Assembly: GCA_002492415.1 (NCBI GenBank)
Contig: DKYK01000022.1
Coordinates: forward strand, 32,014-81,226
Direction of reading: 5' to 3'
Source: Christensenella sp. UBA7102
Lineage (GTDB): Bacteria; Bacillota; Clostridia; Christensenellales; UBA1750
Length of the DNA stretch: 49,213 nucleotides
Shown: positions 7,517 to 14,507 of the stretch, piece after piece
Position numbering within the stretch: position 1 is the first letter of the stretch
How the letters are laid out: every line of letters begins with the position of its first letter
Position numbers and translations under genes: made by a program
Notes under the pieces: generated by a model
The model's database searches: none
Told to the model about the DNA's origin: nothing
What the model saw: the letters and a program-made list of their open reading frames with translations, nothing else

Positions 7517-8458
7517 ATGAAAAAGGGATGGACGGAGCTGGCATTTATACTTGACCGCAGCGGCTCCATGCACGGCCTGGAGGGCGATACCATCGGCGGC
7601 TTCAATTCCATGCTGGAGAAGCAGCGCCGCACGGAGGGGGAGGCCCTCGTGTCCACCGTGCTCTTTGACGACAGCAGCGAAGTGATCCACGACCGCGTCA
7701 GCCTGCGCAATATCGCCGACCTGACGCAGGCACAGTATACCGTGCGCGGCTGTACAGCGCTCTGCGACGCGGTGGGCGGCGCCATCCGCCACATCGGCAG
7801 CGTGCACAAATCTGCCCGCTCGGAGGATGTGCCCGAGCACACGCTGTTCATCATCACCACAGACGGCATGGAGAACGCAAGCCGCCGCTTTACTGCGGAT
7901 GAGGTCCGCGCAATGATCAAACGCCAGAAGAAATATGGTTGGGAGTTTTTATTCCTCGGCGCGAATATGGACGCGGCGGCCAGTGCGCGCAGCATCGGCA
8001 TTGACGGGGAGCGCGCGGTGAGCTACCACAGCGATTCCACCGGTACGCGGCTGAATTACGACGTCCTGGGCGAGACTGTCGCCTGCATGCGCGCCAGCGC
8101 CGCCATCCCAGGCGACTGGAAAAGACGCATAGAGGAGGACTTCAGCCGCCGCAAATCGTTTTTTCCACTCGTGCGATACCAAAATGCAGCGGACCCGCCC
8201 TTGCGTTTCATGCAAAGGCGGGTCCGTTTTCACAAGAAGGTCAGCCTTCCAGCGCGCGAATCTCTCGGTTTGCGCGGAAAAACAGGCATATCAGCATCCC
8301 CAGTACGCCCAGAAGAAAGTACGTCAGGGCAGCTCCCGCACCCTTTTCCGCACCAAACAGCGTCACGAGCGGACTGCCCGCGTCCTGTCTCGCCATCATT
8401 GGCTCAAATACTTGATCTACAGCCCAGCCGCCTACGAGGTACCCCACGGGGATTGTGA
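7517..8458 (+). CDS. von Willebrand factor A (vWA) domain protein with an anomalous C-terminal run-on
   Basis: 313 residues as an open frame. Residues 5-200 are a vWA domain with an intact MIDAS metal site: DRSGS (D13, S15, S17), T80 in GCTAL and D116 in TTDGMEN. It is cytoplasmic, with no signal peptide. TerY-like vWA proteins act as metal-dependent assembly or adaptor modules, often beside stress or ADP-ribose-related genes. The recognisable domain ends near EEDFSRR (about residue 212). From there the frame runs through a TTTTTT tract, a terminator hairpin and about 70 codons antisense to the MFS gene. That tail is rich in Pro, Arg and Ser and looks non-native, so a lost stop or frameshift near 8159-8164 is likely. 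The ATG has AGGAGG 7 nt upstream. Confidence 0.85.
   Translation: MKKGWTELAFILDRSGSMHGLEGDTIGGFNSMLEKQRRTEGEALVSTVLFDDSSEVIHDRVSLRNIADLTQAQYTVRGCTALCDAVGGAIRHIGSVHKSARSEDVPEHTLFIITTDGMENASRRFTADEVRAMIKRQKKYGWEFLFLGANMDAAASARSIGIDGERAVSYHSDSTGTRLNYDVLGETVACMRASAAIPGDWKRRIEEDFSRRKSFFPLVRYQNAADPPLRFMQRRVRFHKKVSLPARESLGLRGKTGISASPVRPEESTSGQLPHPFPHQTASRADCPRPVSPSLAQILDLQPSRLRGTPRGL
8191..8230 (+). terminator. Terminator hairpin inside the vWA open frame
   Basis: GGACCCGCCCTTGC pairs with GCAAAGGCGGGTCC (one mismatch) around a 7-nt loop, followed by a TTTT run at 8227-8230. It lies where the vWA gene should end. Confidence 0.8.
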
Positions 8459-9524
8459 AGAACTGCAGCGCGTTTCGCACGGAATACACACGTCCCTGCA
8501 GTTCCACCGGTATGCGCTCGCGCATCAGTGCGCCCAGGTTTGCGCTCATCAGCGGGATGAAGATCCAGCCCAGCGCCGCGCCCACGCACCACACCGGTAC
8601 GCTGCGTCCGAACGCCAGCAGAAAGTTCTCCGTGGACATGGAAAACAGCAGTGCGTTGCAGATGACGCGCACGCGGCTCTTCGGGGCGGGCAGCATCGCC
8701 GCCAGAAGGCTACCGGCCAGCGTCGCCATGCCCGTGACCGTGCCCAACGCGCCATACCCGGCCTCGCCCGCGCGGTTGATGGCCAAGGCAGGCAAGGCCG
8801 CATTGTACATCGACGCCACCAGGTTGATGGCCGCAAGAAATAGAATCAGCATCAAAATCCCGCGATTGTTTCCCAGATACTTCAGCCCCTGCCGCAGCGC
8901 CTGCGAAAACCTTTCTTTCTTTTCCTGCGCCCGGGAGGAGGGGATGCGGATGAGCAGCAGCAGGCTCAACGCCGCCGCCGCAAACGTCAGAAGGTCGAAC
9001 AGCAGCACGCTCTCCAGTCCCGCTAGCGCGATCATCGCCGCTGCCAAAGCAGGCGTTGCGATGCTTACCACGGAGGAAGACACCTGCTGTAGGCTGCTGG
9101 CGCGCTGCACCTGTTCACGGGGTGTCAACAAGCTCACCGCCACTTCAGAGGCGGGCTGCTGCACGGTATTCATCAATCCGTTGACGGCGTTGATGACGTA
9201 CAGATGCCAGATGCGCAGATTGCCAGTTTTCAGCAATATGAGCACCAAAACCGTCGTCAGAGCCGCCAGCGCATCGCAGGCCAGCAGCGTCGTCTTTTTG
9301 TTCCATCGGTCGGAAAGCGTCCCTGCGAATATGCTCATCGCCACATAGGGCGCATAAGTGCATACCGACAACAGCGCTGTGGACAGTGCCGAACCTTCAG
9401 CCTGATACGACCAGACCACCAGCGCAAACGCTGTCATGGAATTGCCTAGGGCGGAGAATGCCTGGGTAAGCCACAGTGTCAGAAAGCCGCGCATTCCGCG
9501 CAGCGAGAAATTCAGTTTGTTCAT
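8241..9524 (-). CDS. MFS efflux transporter (macrolide-efflux/MefA-like branch)
   Basis: 427 residues with about twelve membrane helices. The N-terminal half has the MFS motif in the loop after helix 2 (SDRWNKKTTL), and the overall pattern (WLTQAFSALGNSMTAFALVVW, NTVQQPASEVAVSLLTPREQ) resembles MefA-type drug exporters and other DHA3-like proton antiporters. The likely role is export of a ribosome-targeting drug or other hydrophobic compound across the cytoplasmic membrane. This is supported by its leader region, which has an upstream mini-ORF and a ribosome-binding-site-sequestering hairpin typical of antibiotic-inducible genes. The start at 9524 has an AGGAG site, half of which lies in the predicted hairpin. 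It is convergent with the vWA gene. Confidence 0.88.
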   Translation of the reverse strand: MNKLNFSLRGMRGFLTLWLTQAFSALGNSMTAFALVVWSYQAEGSALSTALLSVCTYAPYVAMSIFAGTLSDRWNKKTTLLACDALAALTTVLVLILLKTGNLRIWHLYVINAVNGLMNTVQQPASEVAVSLLTPREQVQRASSLQQVSSSVVSIATPALAAAMIALAGLESVLLFDLLTFAAAALSLLLLIRIPSSRAQEKKERFSQALRQGLKYLGNNRGILMLILFLAAINLVASMYNAALPALAINRAGEAGYGALGTVTGMATLAGSLLAAMLPAPKSRVRVICNALLFSMSTENFLLAFGRSVPVWCVGAALGWIFIPLMSANLGALMRERIPVELQGRVYSVRNALQFFTIPVGYLVGGWAVDQVFEPMMARQDAGSPLVTLFGAEKGAGAALTYFLLGVLGMLICLFFRANREIRALEG

Positions 9525-9636
9525 GGAACTTTGCTCCTTTTCTGCGAAAATACTTTTTTGTGAGCAAAGTCCTCAAGGGACGGAATATTTCGCTCCGTGC
9601 AGTCCGCCCGAATCAGACTCTGCGCGGAGCAAAGGC
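9525..9636 (-). promoter_or_regulatory. Predicted translational attenuator of the MFS gene (four pairing segments)
   Basis: On the minus strand, in transcript order: segment 1 CTTTGCTCCG (9634-9625, inside the leader ORF), segment 2 CGGAGCGAAA (9597-9588), segment 3 GGACTTTGCTC (9572-9562), segment 4 GAGCAAAGTTCC (9536-9525, including the end of the ribosome-binding site). 1:2 and 3:4 pair; 2:3 is the alternative pairing and frees segment 4. Segments 1 and 3 are direct repeats, as are 2 and 4. A ribosome stalled in the leader would cover segment 1 and switch the structure. Confidence 0.75.
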
Positions 9637-9651
9637 GATGCAGAGTTTCAT
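9613..9651 (-). CDS. Leader peptide upstream of the MFS gene (12 residues)
   Basis: An ATG at 9651 with a strong GAGGAGGA ribosome-binding site 9 nt upstream encodes MKLCIAFAPRRV and stops at TGA (9613). The peptide's Ile5-Ala6-Phe7-Ala8 lies at the same positions as the IAVV stall motif that I recall for the ErmAL1 leader, and resembles IFVI of ErmCL. A ribosome paused at codon 8 would cover attenuator segment 1. It sits about 90 nt ahead of the MFS start, after a consensus promoter. Translation is inferred, not proven. Confidence 0.7.
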   Translation of the reverse strand: MKLCIAFAPRRV

Positions 9652-9682
9652 GATGAAATATCCTCCTCGTGTTGATAATCCC

Positions 9683-9711
9683 ATTATAGCATGGGTCCTA
9701 TACAGTGTCAA
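9683..9711 (-). promoter_or_regulatory. Consensus sigma-A promoter of the MFS leader transcript
   Basis: On the minus strand: TTGACA, 17-nt spacer, TATAAT. Both hexamers are perfect, giving a leader of about 150 nt. A strong constitutive promoter fits control after transcription starts. Confidence 0.85.
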
Positions 9712-9717
9712 ACGCAG

Positions 9718-9746
9718 TTGCCTGCGCCGCTAATGCGTGCTATACT
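9718..9746 (+). promoter_or_regulatory. Promoter for the EEP-family gene
   Basis: TTGCCT, 17-nt spacer, TATACT, about 46 nt upstream of the start. It lies back to back with the MFS promoter; the two -35 boxes are only 6 nt apart. Confidence 0.65.
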
Positions 9747-9791
9747 TAAACCACAATCGATAATAACAGCGCTTCACAGGAGGTTTTTGAT

Positions 9792-10550
9792 ATGGAACTG
9801 AGCATTGTCAGCTTCAACATCCGCTGCTGCGACGATCCCGACGGTTATTCCATTGCTGAACGTGCGCCTCGCCTTGCGCAGGTAATCCATGCGCAGCATC
9901 CCGATCTGATCGCGCTGCAGGAGTACCGCCCCGCGTGGGAGGAGCACATCGCAAGGAACTTCGGCGGTGAGTACGAGCTGTTCAACAAGTATCGCAACGA
10001 GACGGACGACATGGAATCCAGTCCCATTTTGTGGAAAAAGGACGCATTTTCCTGCGAAAGAACAGGCTATTTTTGGCTTTCCGATACGCCGGAGGTCGAG
10101 TCGCGCGGGTGGGATGAGCTGTACAACTGCTACCGCATGTGCGTCTGGGCGGTACTCAAGCACAACGCATCCGGCTGCAGATTCATCTTCATGAACACCC
10201 ATTTCGGCTTCGGAGACAGCGGCCAGACAGCCAGCGCCCGGCTGATTTCCCAGTATGCGCAATGCATCTCCAACCTGCCCACCTTCGTCTGCGGCGACTT
10301 CAACATGACGCCTGCCAGTGCCGGCTACGCGGAGATGACGCGCCATTTCACCGATGCAAATGCCGTCACCGCCCGCGATTGGCGTGCCACCTACCACGCC
10401 TACGGCCCCGCGCTGGGCGGCGACGAGCACATCGACTACTGCTTCACCAATCCTCAAATCACCCCCAAATCCGTCCGGGTTCTGGACGAAAAAGTGGAGG
10501 AGAAGTACCCATCCGACCACTTCGGCCTGCACATTTTGCTGGAGATTTAG
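9792..10550 (+). CDS. Endonuclease/exonuclease/phosphatase (EEP) family hydrolase
   Basis: 252 residues, typical for a stand-alone EEP domain. Catalytic and metal motifs are in order: SFNIR (N9), LQEYRP (E44), MNTHFG, CGDFNMTP (the Asp-Asn pair), HIDYCF and the C-terminal PSDHFGLH (general-base His). The family hydrolyses phosphodiester bonds in nucleic acids, sphingomyelin-type lipids or sugar phosphates; the short form without a signal peptide, as here, is usually cytoplasmic and uncharacterised. GGAGG lies 8 nt before the ATG. It has its own promoter and terminator, so it is a single-gene unit. Confidence 0.88.
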   Translation: MELSIVSFNIRCCDDPDGYSIAERAPRLAQVIHAQHPDLIALQEYRPAWEEHIARNFGGEYELFNKYRNETDDMESSPILWKKDAFSCERTGYFWLSDTPEVESRGWDELYNCYRMCVWAVLKHNASGCRFIFMNTHFGFGDSGQTASARLISQYAQCISNLPTFVCGDFNMTPASAGYAEMTRHFTDANAVTARDWRATYHAYGPALGGDEHIDYCFTNPQITPKSVRVLDEKVEEKYPSDHFGLHILLEI

Positions 10551-10566
10551 CACCCCAAACGGTGCG

Positions 10567-10604
10567 AAAACAGCCCCTCCGAAACATTTCGGAGGGGCTG
10601 TTTT
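10567..10604. terminator. Strong bidirectional terminator
   Basis: Perfect 18-bp inverted repeat, arms 10567-10584 and 10587-10604. A-tract and T-tract ends let it stop both the EEP gene and the convergent ABC exporter operon. Confidence 0.93.
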
Positions 10605-10621
10605 GATGGCGTCTACGGGGC

Positions 10622-12454
10622 TTAATTGAATGCTTGCTCGACGGTTTCCTGCTCAAATTGACGGGTGTAGAGCGTGTAATAGTGGCCTTTTTTGCCCATC
10701 AATTCGTCATGTGTGCCCTGCTCGATGATCTTACCATCATCCACCACCAGGATGATGTCCGCCTGACGGATGGTGGAGAGGCGGTGTGCGATGACAAAGG
10801 AAGTGCGACCCTTCATCAGATGCTCGATGGCGTTCTGGATCAGATGCTCGGTCAGCGTGTCGATGGAGGAAGTGGCCTCGTCCAGTATGAAGATGCGGGG
10901 ATTGGCCAGCACCGCGCGTGCAAAGGAGATCAGCTGCTTGCCGCCTGTGGACAGCAGGTCTCCGCCCTCGCCCACGTCGCTGTCGTAACCTTTGTCCATG
11001 GCGTCAATGATGGTGTCTGCCGAAACGGCTTTGCACGCAGCCTCGATTTCCTCCATCGTGGCGTCAGGGTTGCCGTAACGCAGGTTTTCCAGCACCGTGC
11101 CCGAGAACAGGTGCGGCGTCTGCAGCACATAGCCGATGTTGGAATGCAGCCACAGCTGAGAACGCTCGCGCGCGTCGCGCCCATCGATGAGCACGCGGCC
11201 TGAGGTAGGCTCGAAGAAGCGGCACACCAGGTTTACCAGCGTGGACTTGCCCGCGCCCGTTTCACCCACGATGGCCACATTCGTGCCCTGCGGGATCTTG
11301 AGGTTGAAGTGCTCAAGTATGTACTCATCGCCGTCAGGATACTTGAAGGAGACATCCTCGAACTCCACGTCGCCGTGCAGCTCTTCCCAATTTTCCTTCT
11401 TGGGATCGAAGGTATCGCCATATTTCTCGACGACTTCAGGGCTGTCCTCAACATCGGAGCGGGTGGCCAAAAGGTTTGTGAAGCGCTCGATGTTGACCTG
11501 TACGTTGATCAGCTCGGAAATCAGGCGCACCAGCGTCTGGATGGGCTCCATCAGGCCCAGCGCATAGTTCATGAACACCGACAGCGTGCCGATCTGCATC
11601 AGCGCCTCGCTTGTCATCACGAGGCTGCCGCCGCGCCACAGCACCAGCGCCATGGCAAAGGAGGCGGTAAACATCACAATGGAGATGAAGGTGGCGCGGT
11701 AGCGCGCCGTACGGATGGAGGTGTGCTTCATATCCTGGGTGGTTTCGCCGAAATCACGGGCCATTTTATCCTCGATGACCAGCGTCTTGGTGGTCTTGGC
11801 GCCCGTGATACCCTCGTTGAAATTGGCGGTGATCTGCGAGTTGATCTCACGCACGCGGCGGTTGAGCACGGTCAGCTTGCCTTGGAACAGCGCAGCGATC
11901 AGCGTGATGACGGGCGTGAGCGCGACCACCCACAGCGCCAGCTTCCAGTTCATCATGAACATCACGATAATGACGCCGATGAGGTAGGAGGAGTTCCACA
12001 CCACGTCCATCAGGCCCCAGGCCAGAATGGAACCGATGCGGTTGGTATCGGACATGACGCGGGCATGAATATAACCCACGGAGTTTTGGTTGAAATAAGA
12101 GAAGGAGAGCGTTTGCAGGTGGTTGAAGCTGGCACGCTTCAAGTCGCGGCCCACATACATCTCAATTTGGCAGGCCTGATAGGCGTCGTAAGCTGCCGAG
12201 ATAATCTGTACCAGGATGACGGCGACGTACAGCGCGATGAAGCCGCCCAGGCCCTCCAACGTGTTCTTGCCGATGAAGTTGTTGATGGCATACTCCTGGA
12301 ACAGCGGCAGACAGATGTCGATGATGCCGTTGAGCAGCACCAGCAGCGACATTGTGATGATGATGACCCGATAGGGCTTCATGAAGGGGAACAGCCGCGG
12401 GATGCCGAACCACGGCAACTTGATTTGCTTCTGTTTTTCTGTATTCATACTCAT
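10622..12454 (-). CDS. Heterodimeric ABC exporter subunit with the catalytic Walker B Glu
   Basis: 610 residues. The membrane domain (about six helices, residues 25-320) is followed by a nucleotide-binding domain: Walker A GETGAGKST (397-405), Q-loop VLQTPHL, Walker B FILDE with the catalytic E526, and switch H557. The signature motif is degenerate (LSTGGKQ at 501-507 in place of LSGGQ). With its partner upstream this predicts one degenerate and one competent ATP site, as in BmrCD, LmrCD and TM287/288 drug or lipid exporters. Its ATG overlaps the partner's stop (ATGA at 12451-12454), implying translational coupling. It is the second gene of a two-gene operon; the substrate is unknown. Confidence 0.93.
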   Translation of the reverse strand: MSMNTEKQKQIKLPWFGIPRLFPFMKPYRVIIITMSLLVLLNGIIDICLPLFQEYAINNFIGKNTLEGLGGFIALYVAVILVQIISAAYDAYQACQIEMYVGRDLKRASFNHLQTLSFSYFNQNSVGYIHARVMSDTNRIGSILAWGLMDVVWNSSYLIGVIIVMFMMNWKLALWVVALTPVITLIAALFQGKLTVLNRRVREINSQITANFNEGITGAKTTKTLVIEDKMARDFGETTQDMKHTSIRTARYRATFISIVMFTASFAMALVLWRGGSLVMTSEALMQIGTLSVFMNYALGLMEPIQTLVRLISELINVQVNIERFTNLLATRSDVEDSPEVVEKYGDTFDPKKENWEELHGDVEFEDVSFKYPDGDEYILEHFNLKIPQGTNVAIVGETGAGKSTLVNLVCRFFEPTSGRVLIDGRDARERSQLWLHSNIGYVLQTPHLFSGTVLENLRYGNPDATMEEIEAACKAVSADTIIDAMDKGYDSDVGEGGDLLSTGGKQLISFARAVLANPRIFILDEATSSIDTLTEHLIQNAIEHLMKGRTSFVIAHRLSTIRQADIILVVDDGKIIEQGTHDELMGKKGHYYTLYTRQFEQETVEQAFN

Positions 12455-14268
12455 GCGGACACCTCGCTGCCGCTCATCTGCATCTCAAAGATGCTGCGGT
12501 AGATGCCTTCCTGGGCCATCAGCTCCTCGTGTGTGCCGATCTGGCGCACCTTGCCCTTGTCCAGGACCAGTATGCAGTCAGCGCTCATGAGCGTGGTGAC
12601 GCGGTGCGAGATGAGCACCACGGTGGAGGAGCCCAGGTTGGTCTTGAGCTGTGTGCGGATCTTCAGGTCCGTATCGGCATCAACCGCCGAGAGGGAATCG
12701 TCGAATACCATGATGGGAGCGCGCTGAGTGAGCATGCGCGCGATGGCTGTGCGCTGTTTCTGACCGCCCGAAAGCGTCACACCGCGTTCACCCACGATGG
12801 TGTCATAGCCCTTGGAAAAATCGGTGATGGCCTCGTCCACACAGGCAATGGACGCCGCGCGGCGGATCTCATCCATGGGCATGTTGGCCCTGGTAATACC
12901 GATGTTCTGGCCGATGGTGCGGCTGAACAGGAAGGGCTCCTGCAGGCACATGCCGATATTGCTGCGCAGGTAGTCACCCTTGATGTCTTTAATATCCACG
13001 CCGCCGATGGTGATGCGGCCGCAGCCCTCTGGGATGTCATACAGGCGGTTGAGCAAGTACATCAGCGTGCTCTTGCCCGAGGAAGTGGAGCCCAGAATCG
13101 CAAAGGTCTTGCCGGCGGGAATGGTGAAGGATACGTCGTCGAGCACCTTTCCGCCCTCGTCGTAGGAGAAGGTCACATGGTCGAACACGATATCGCCGTG
13201 CATGTCGGGCTCGACGGGATGGGGCATGTCGTGCTCCTCCTGACAGGACATGATGTAATTGATGCGGTCGATGGACACGCCCGCCTTGGACATGTCCGCA
13301 ATGACGCGGCCCAGCTGGCGCACCGGCCAGGTCAGCAGCGAATTGTAGGAGATGAAAGCGATGAATTCGCCCGCAGTCATTTCGCCGTGGACGCACAACA
13401 CGCTGCCAATGACGATGATGAGCATCACCTGCAGGCAGGAGACCAGGTCGCCCGTGCCCCAGAAGATGGACAGCAGTTTGCACAGCCTCATCCACAGATT
13501 GGTGTAGATGTTGTTCTGCTTTTCAAACCGGTCTTTTTCGTACTTCTCGCGACCAAACGCGCGTACCACGCGCACGCCGGTCAGATTTTCCTGCGCGATG
13601 GTGGACAGCACGCCTTCGCTCTCGTCGCACTCGGTAAAGCGGGTGCTGATCTTGCGGTGAAACACCAGCGAGTAACACATGATGACGGGAAAGGTCACCA
13701 TGGCGACGATGGAGAGCTTGAAGTTCATGGATACCATGAAGGTAAGCGACAGCGCCAGCAGGATGCAGATACGCACCACATTCATGAACTGATCCGTGAC
13801 GAAATTGCGCACGGTATCTACATCGCTGGTGCAGCGCTGGATGATGTCGCCCGTCTGGTTTTTCATGTGCCAGGCAAAGGGCAGGCGCTGGATGTGCGCA
13901 AAGAGCATGTTGCGAATGCGGCAGGTAAAGGTCTCTGAGGCCTTGGCGTTGCTGACGATGTTGATATAGCGGAACAGCGCGGTGCACAGCGCCACCAGCA
14001 CTACACCCTCGGCCAGCAGGATGAGATGGGAGCGCAGCATGTCCACGCCGCCCACCTGCTGCACCACTGCGCGCAGATAAGCGGGCACGTTGAGCGGCTC
14101 GCTGCCCAGCACGCTGTCCACCGTCAGGCGGATGATCTGCGGTGTGATCATTTCCATCAGCGAAACCATCATCGAGCCCAACATGGCCAGCAGATAATAG
14201 CGTTTGCTGCCTTTCAAAAACAGAAAGATCAGCTGCGCCCGGCTCATTTTTTGGGTTTGCGTTTGCAT
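12451..14268 (-). CDS. Heterodimeric ABC exporter subunit with a degenerate catalytic site
   Basis: 605 residues. Six membrane helices (about 25-300) precede a nucleotide-binding domain with Walker A GSTSSGKST (393-401), canonical LSGGQ (499-503), Walker B IMVFD (519-523) followed by Asp524 where the catalytic Glu should be, and switch H555. Pairing this Walker site with the partner's altered signature makes the non-hydrolytic site; its intact signature completes the partner's active site. The ATG at 14268 is preferred over the longer frame from 14406 because of AACGGAGGAA just upstream and a promoter at 14385-14413. It is the first gene of the operon. Confidence 0.93.
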   Translation of the reverse strand: MQTQTQKMSRAQLIFLFLKGSKRYYLLAMLGSMMVSLMEMITPQIIRLTVDSVLGSEPLNVPAYLRAVVQQVGGVDMLRSHLILLAEGVVLVALCTALFRYINIVSNAKASETFTCRIRNMLFAHIQRLPFAWHMKNQTGDIIQRCTSDVDTVRNFVTDQFMNVVRICILLALSLTFMVSMNFKLSIVAMVTFPVIMCYSLVFHRKISTRFTECDESEGVLSTIAQENLTGVRVVRAFGREKYEKDRFEKQNNIYTNLWMRLCKLLSIFWGTGDLVSCLQVMLIIVIGSVLCVHGEMTAGEFIAFISYNSLLTWPVRQLGRVIADMSKAGVSIDRINYIMSCQEEHDMPHPVEPDMHGDIVFDHVTFSYDEGGKVLDDVSFTIPAGKTFAILGSTSSGKSTLMYLLNRLYDIPEGCGRITIGGVDIKDIKGDYLRSNIGMCLQEPFLFSRTIGQNIGITRANMPMDEIRRAASIACVDEAITDFSKGYDTIVGERGVTLSGGQKQRTAIARMLTQRAPIMVFDDSLSAVDADTDLKIRTQLKTNLGSSTVVLISHRVTTLMSADCILVLDKGKVRQIGTHEELMAQEGIYRSIFEMQMSGSEVSA

Positions 14269-14384
14269 AATTCCTCCGTTGATGTTGTCCCGCAAGGAAA
14301 CGATCCTCCACCTCGCCAAATGCAAATCGTATGTATTTTTGCACCTTTCTTCCACCATATTTTTCATTGCGCGGACACAAGAAC

Positions 14385-14413
14385 ATTCTAGCAGAAAATG
14401 CCGCATGGGTCAA
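14385..14413 (-). promoter_or_regulatory. Promoter of the ABC exporter operon
   Basis: On the minus strand: TTGACC, 17-nt spacer, TAGAAT, giving a leader of about 110 nt. No leader peptide with a good ribosome-binding site was found in it. Confidence 0.72.
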
Positions 14414-14463
14414 TTCCCGCGCGGGGAGAATGGCCGGGTTTTGTGAGGGAAAAAGCGTTAAAA

Positions 14464-14496
14464 AATCCCCGGCCGGAAGGCGTCCGGCCGGGGATT
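14464..14496 (-). terminator. Terminator of carB
   Basis: 14-bp GC-rich stem (AATCCCCGGCCGGA / TCCGGCCGGGGATT) with a 5-nt loop, followed on the minus strand by a T-rich stretch. Confidence 0.9.
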
Positions 14497-14507
14497 AAAA
14501 GCGGCGG

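Noticed and set aside
14268..14384. Leader peptide for the ABC exporter operon, as in bmrCD
   Set aside because: The only upstream ATGs are in frame with the exporter and lack ribosome-binding sites; no alternating hairpins like those at 9525-9636 were found.
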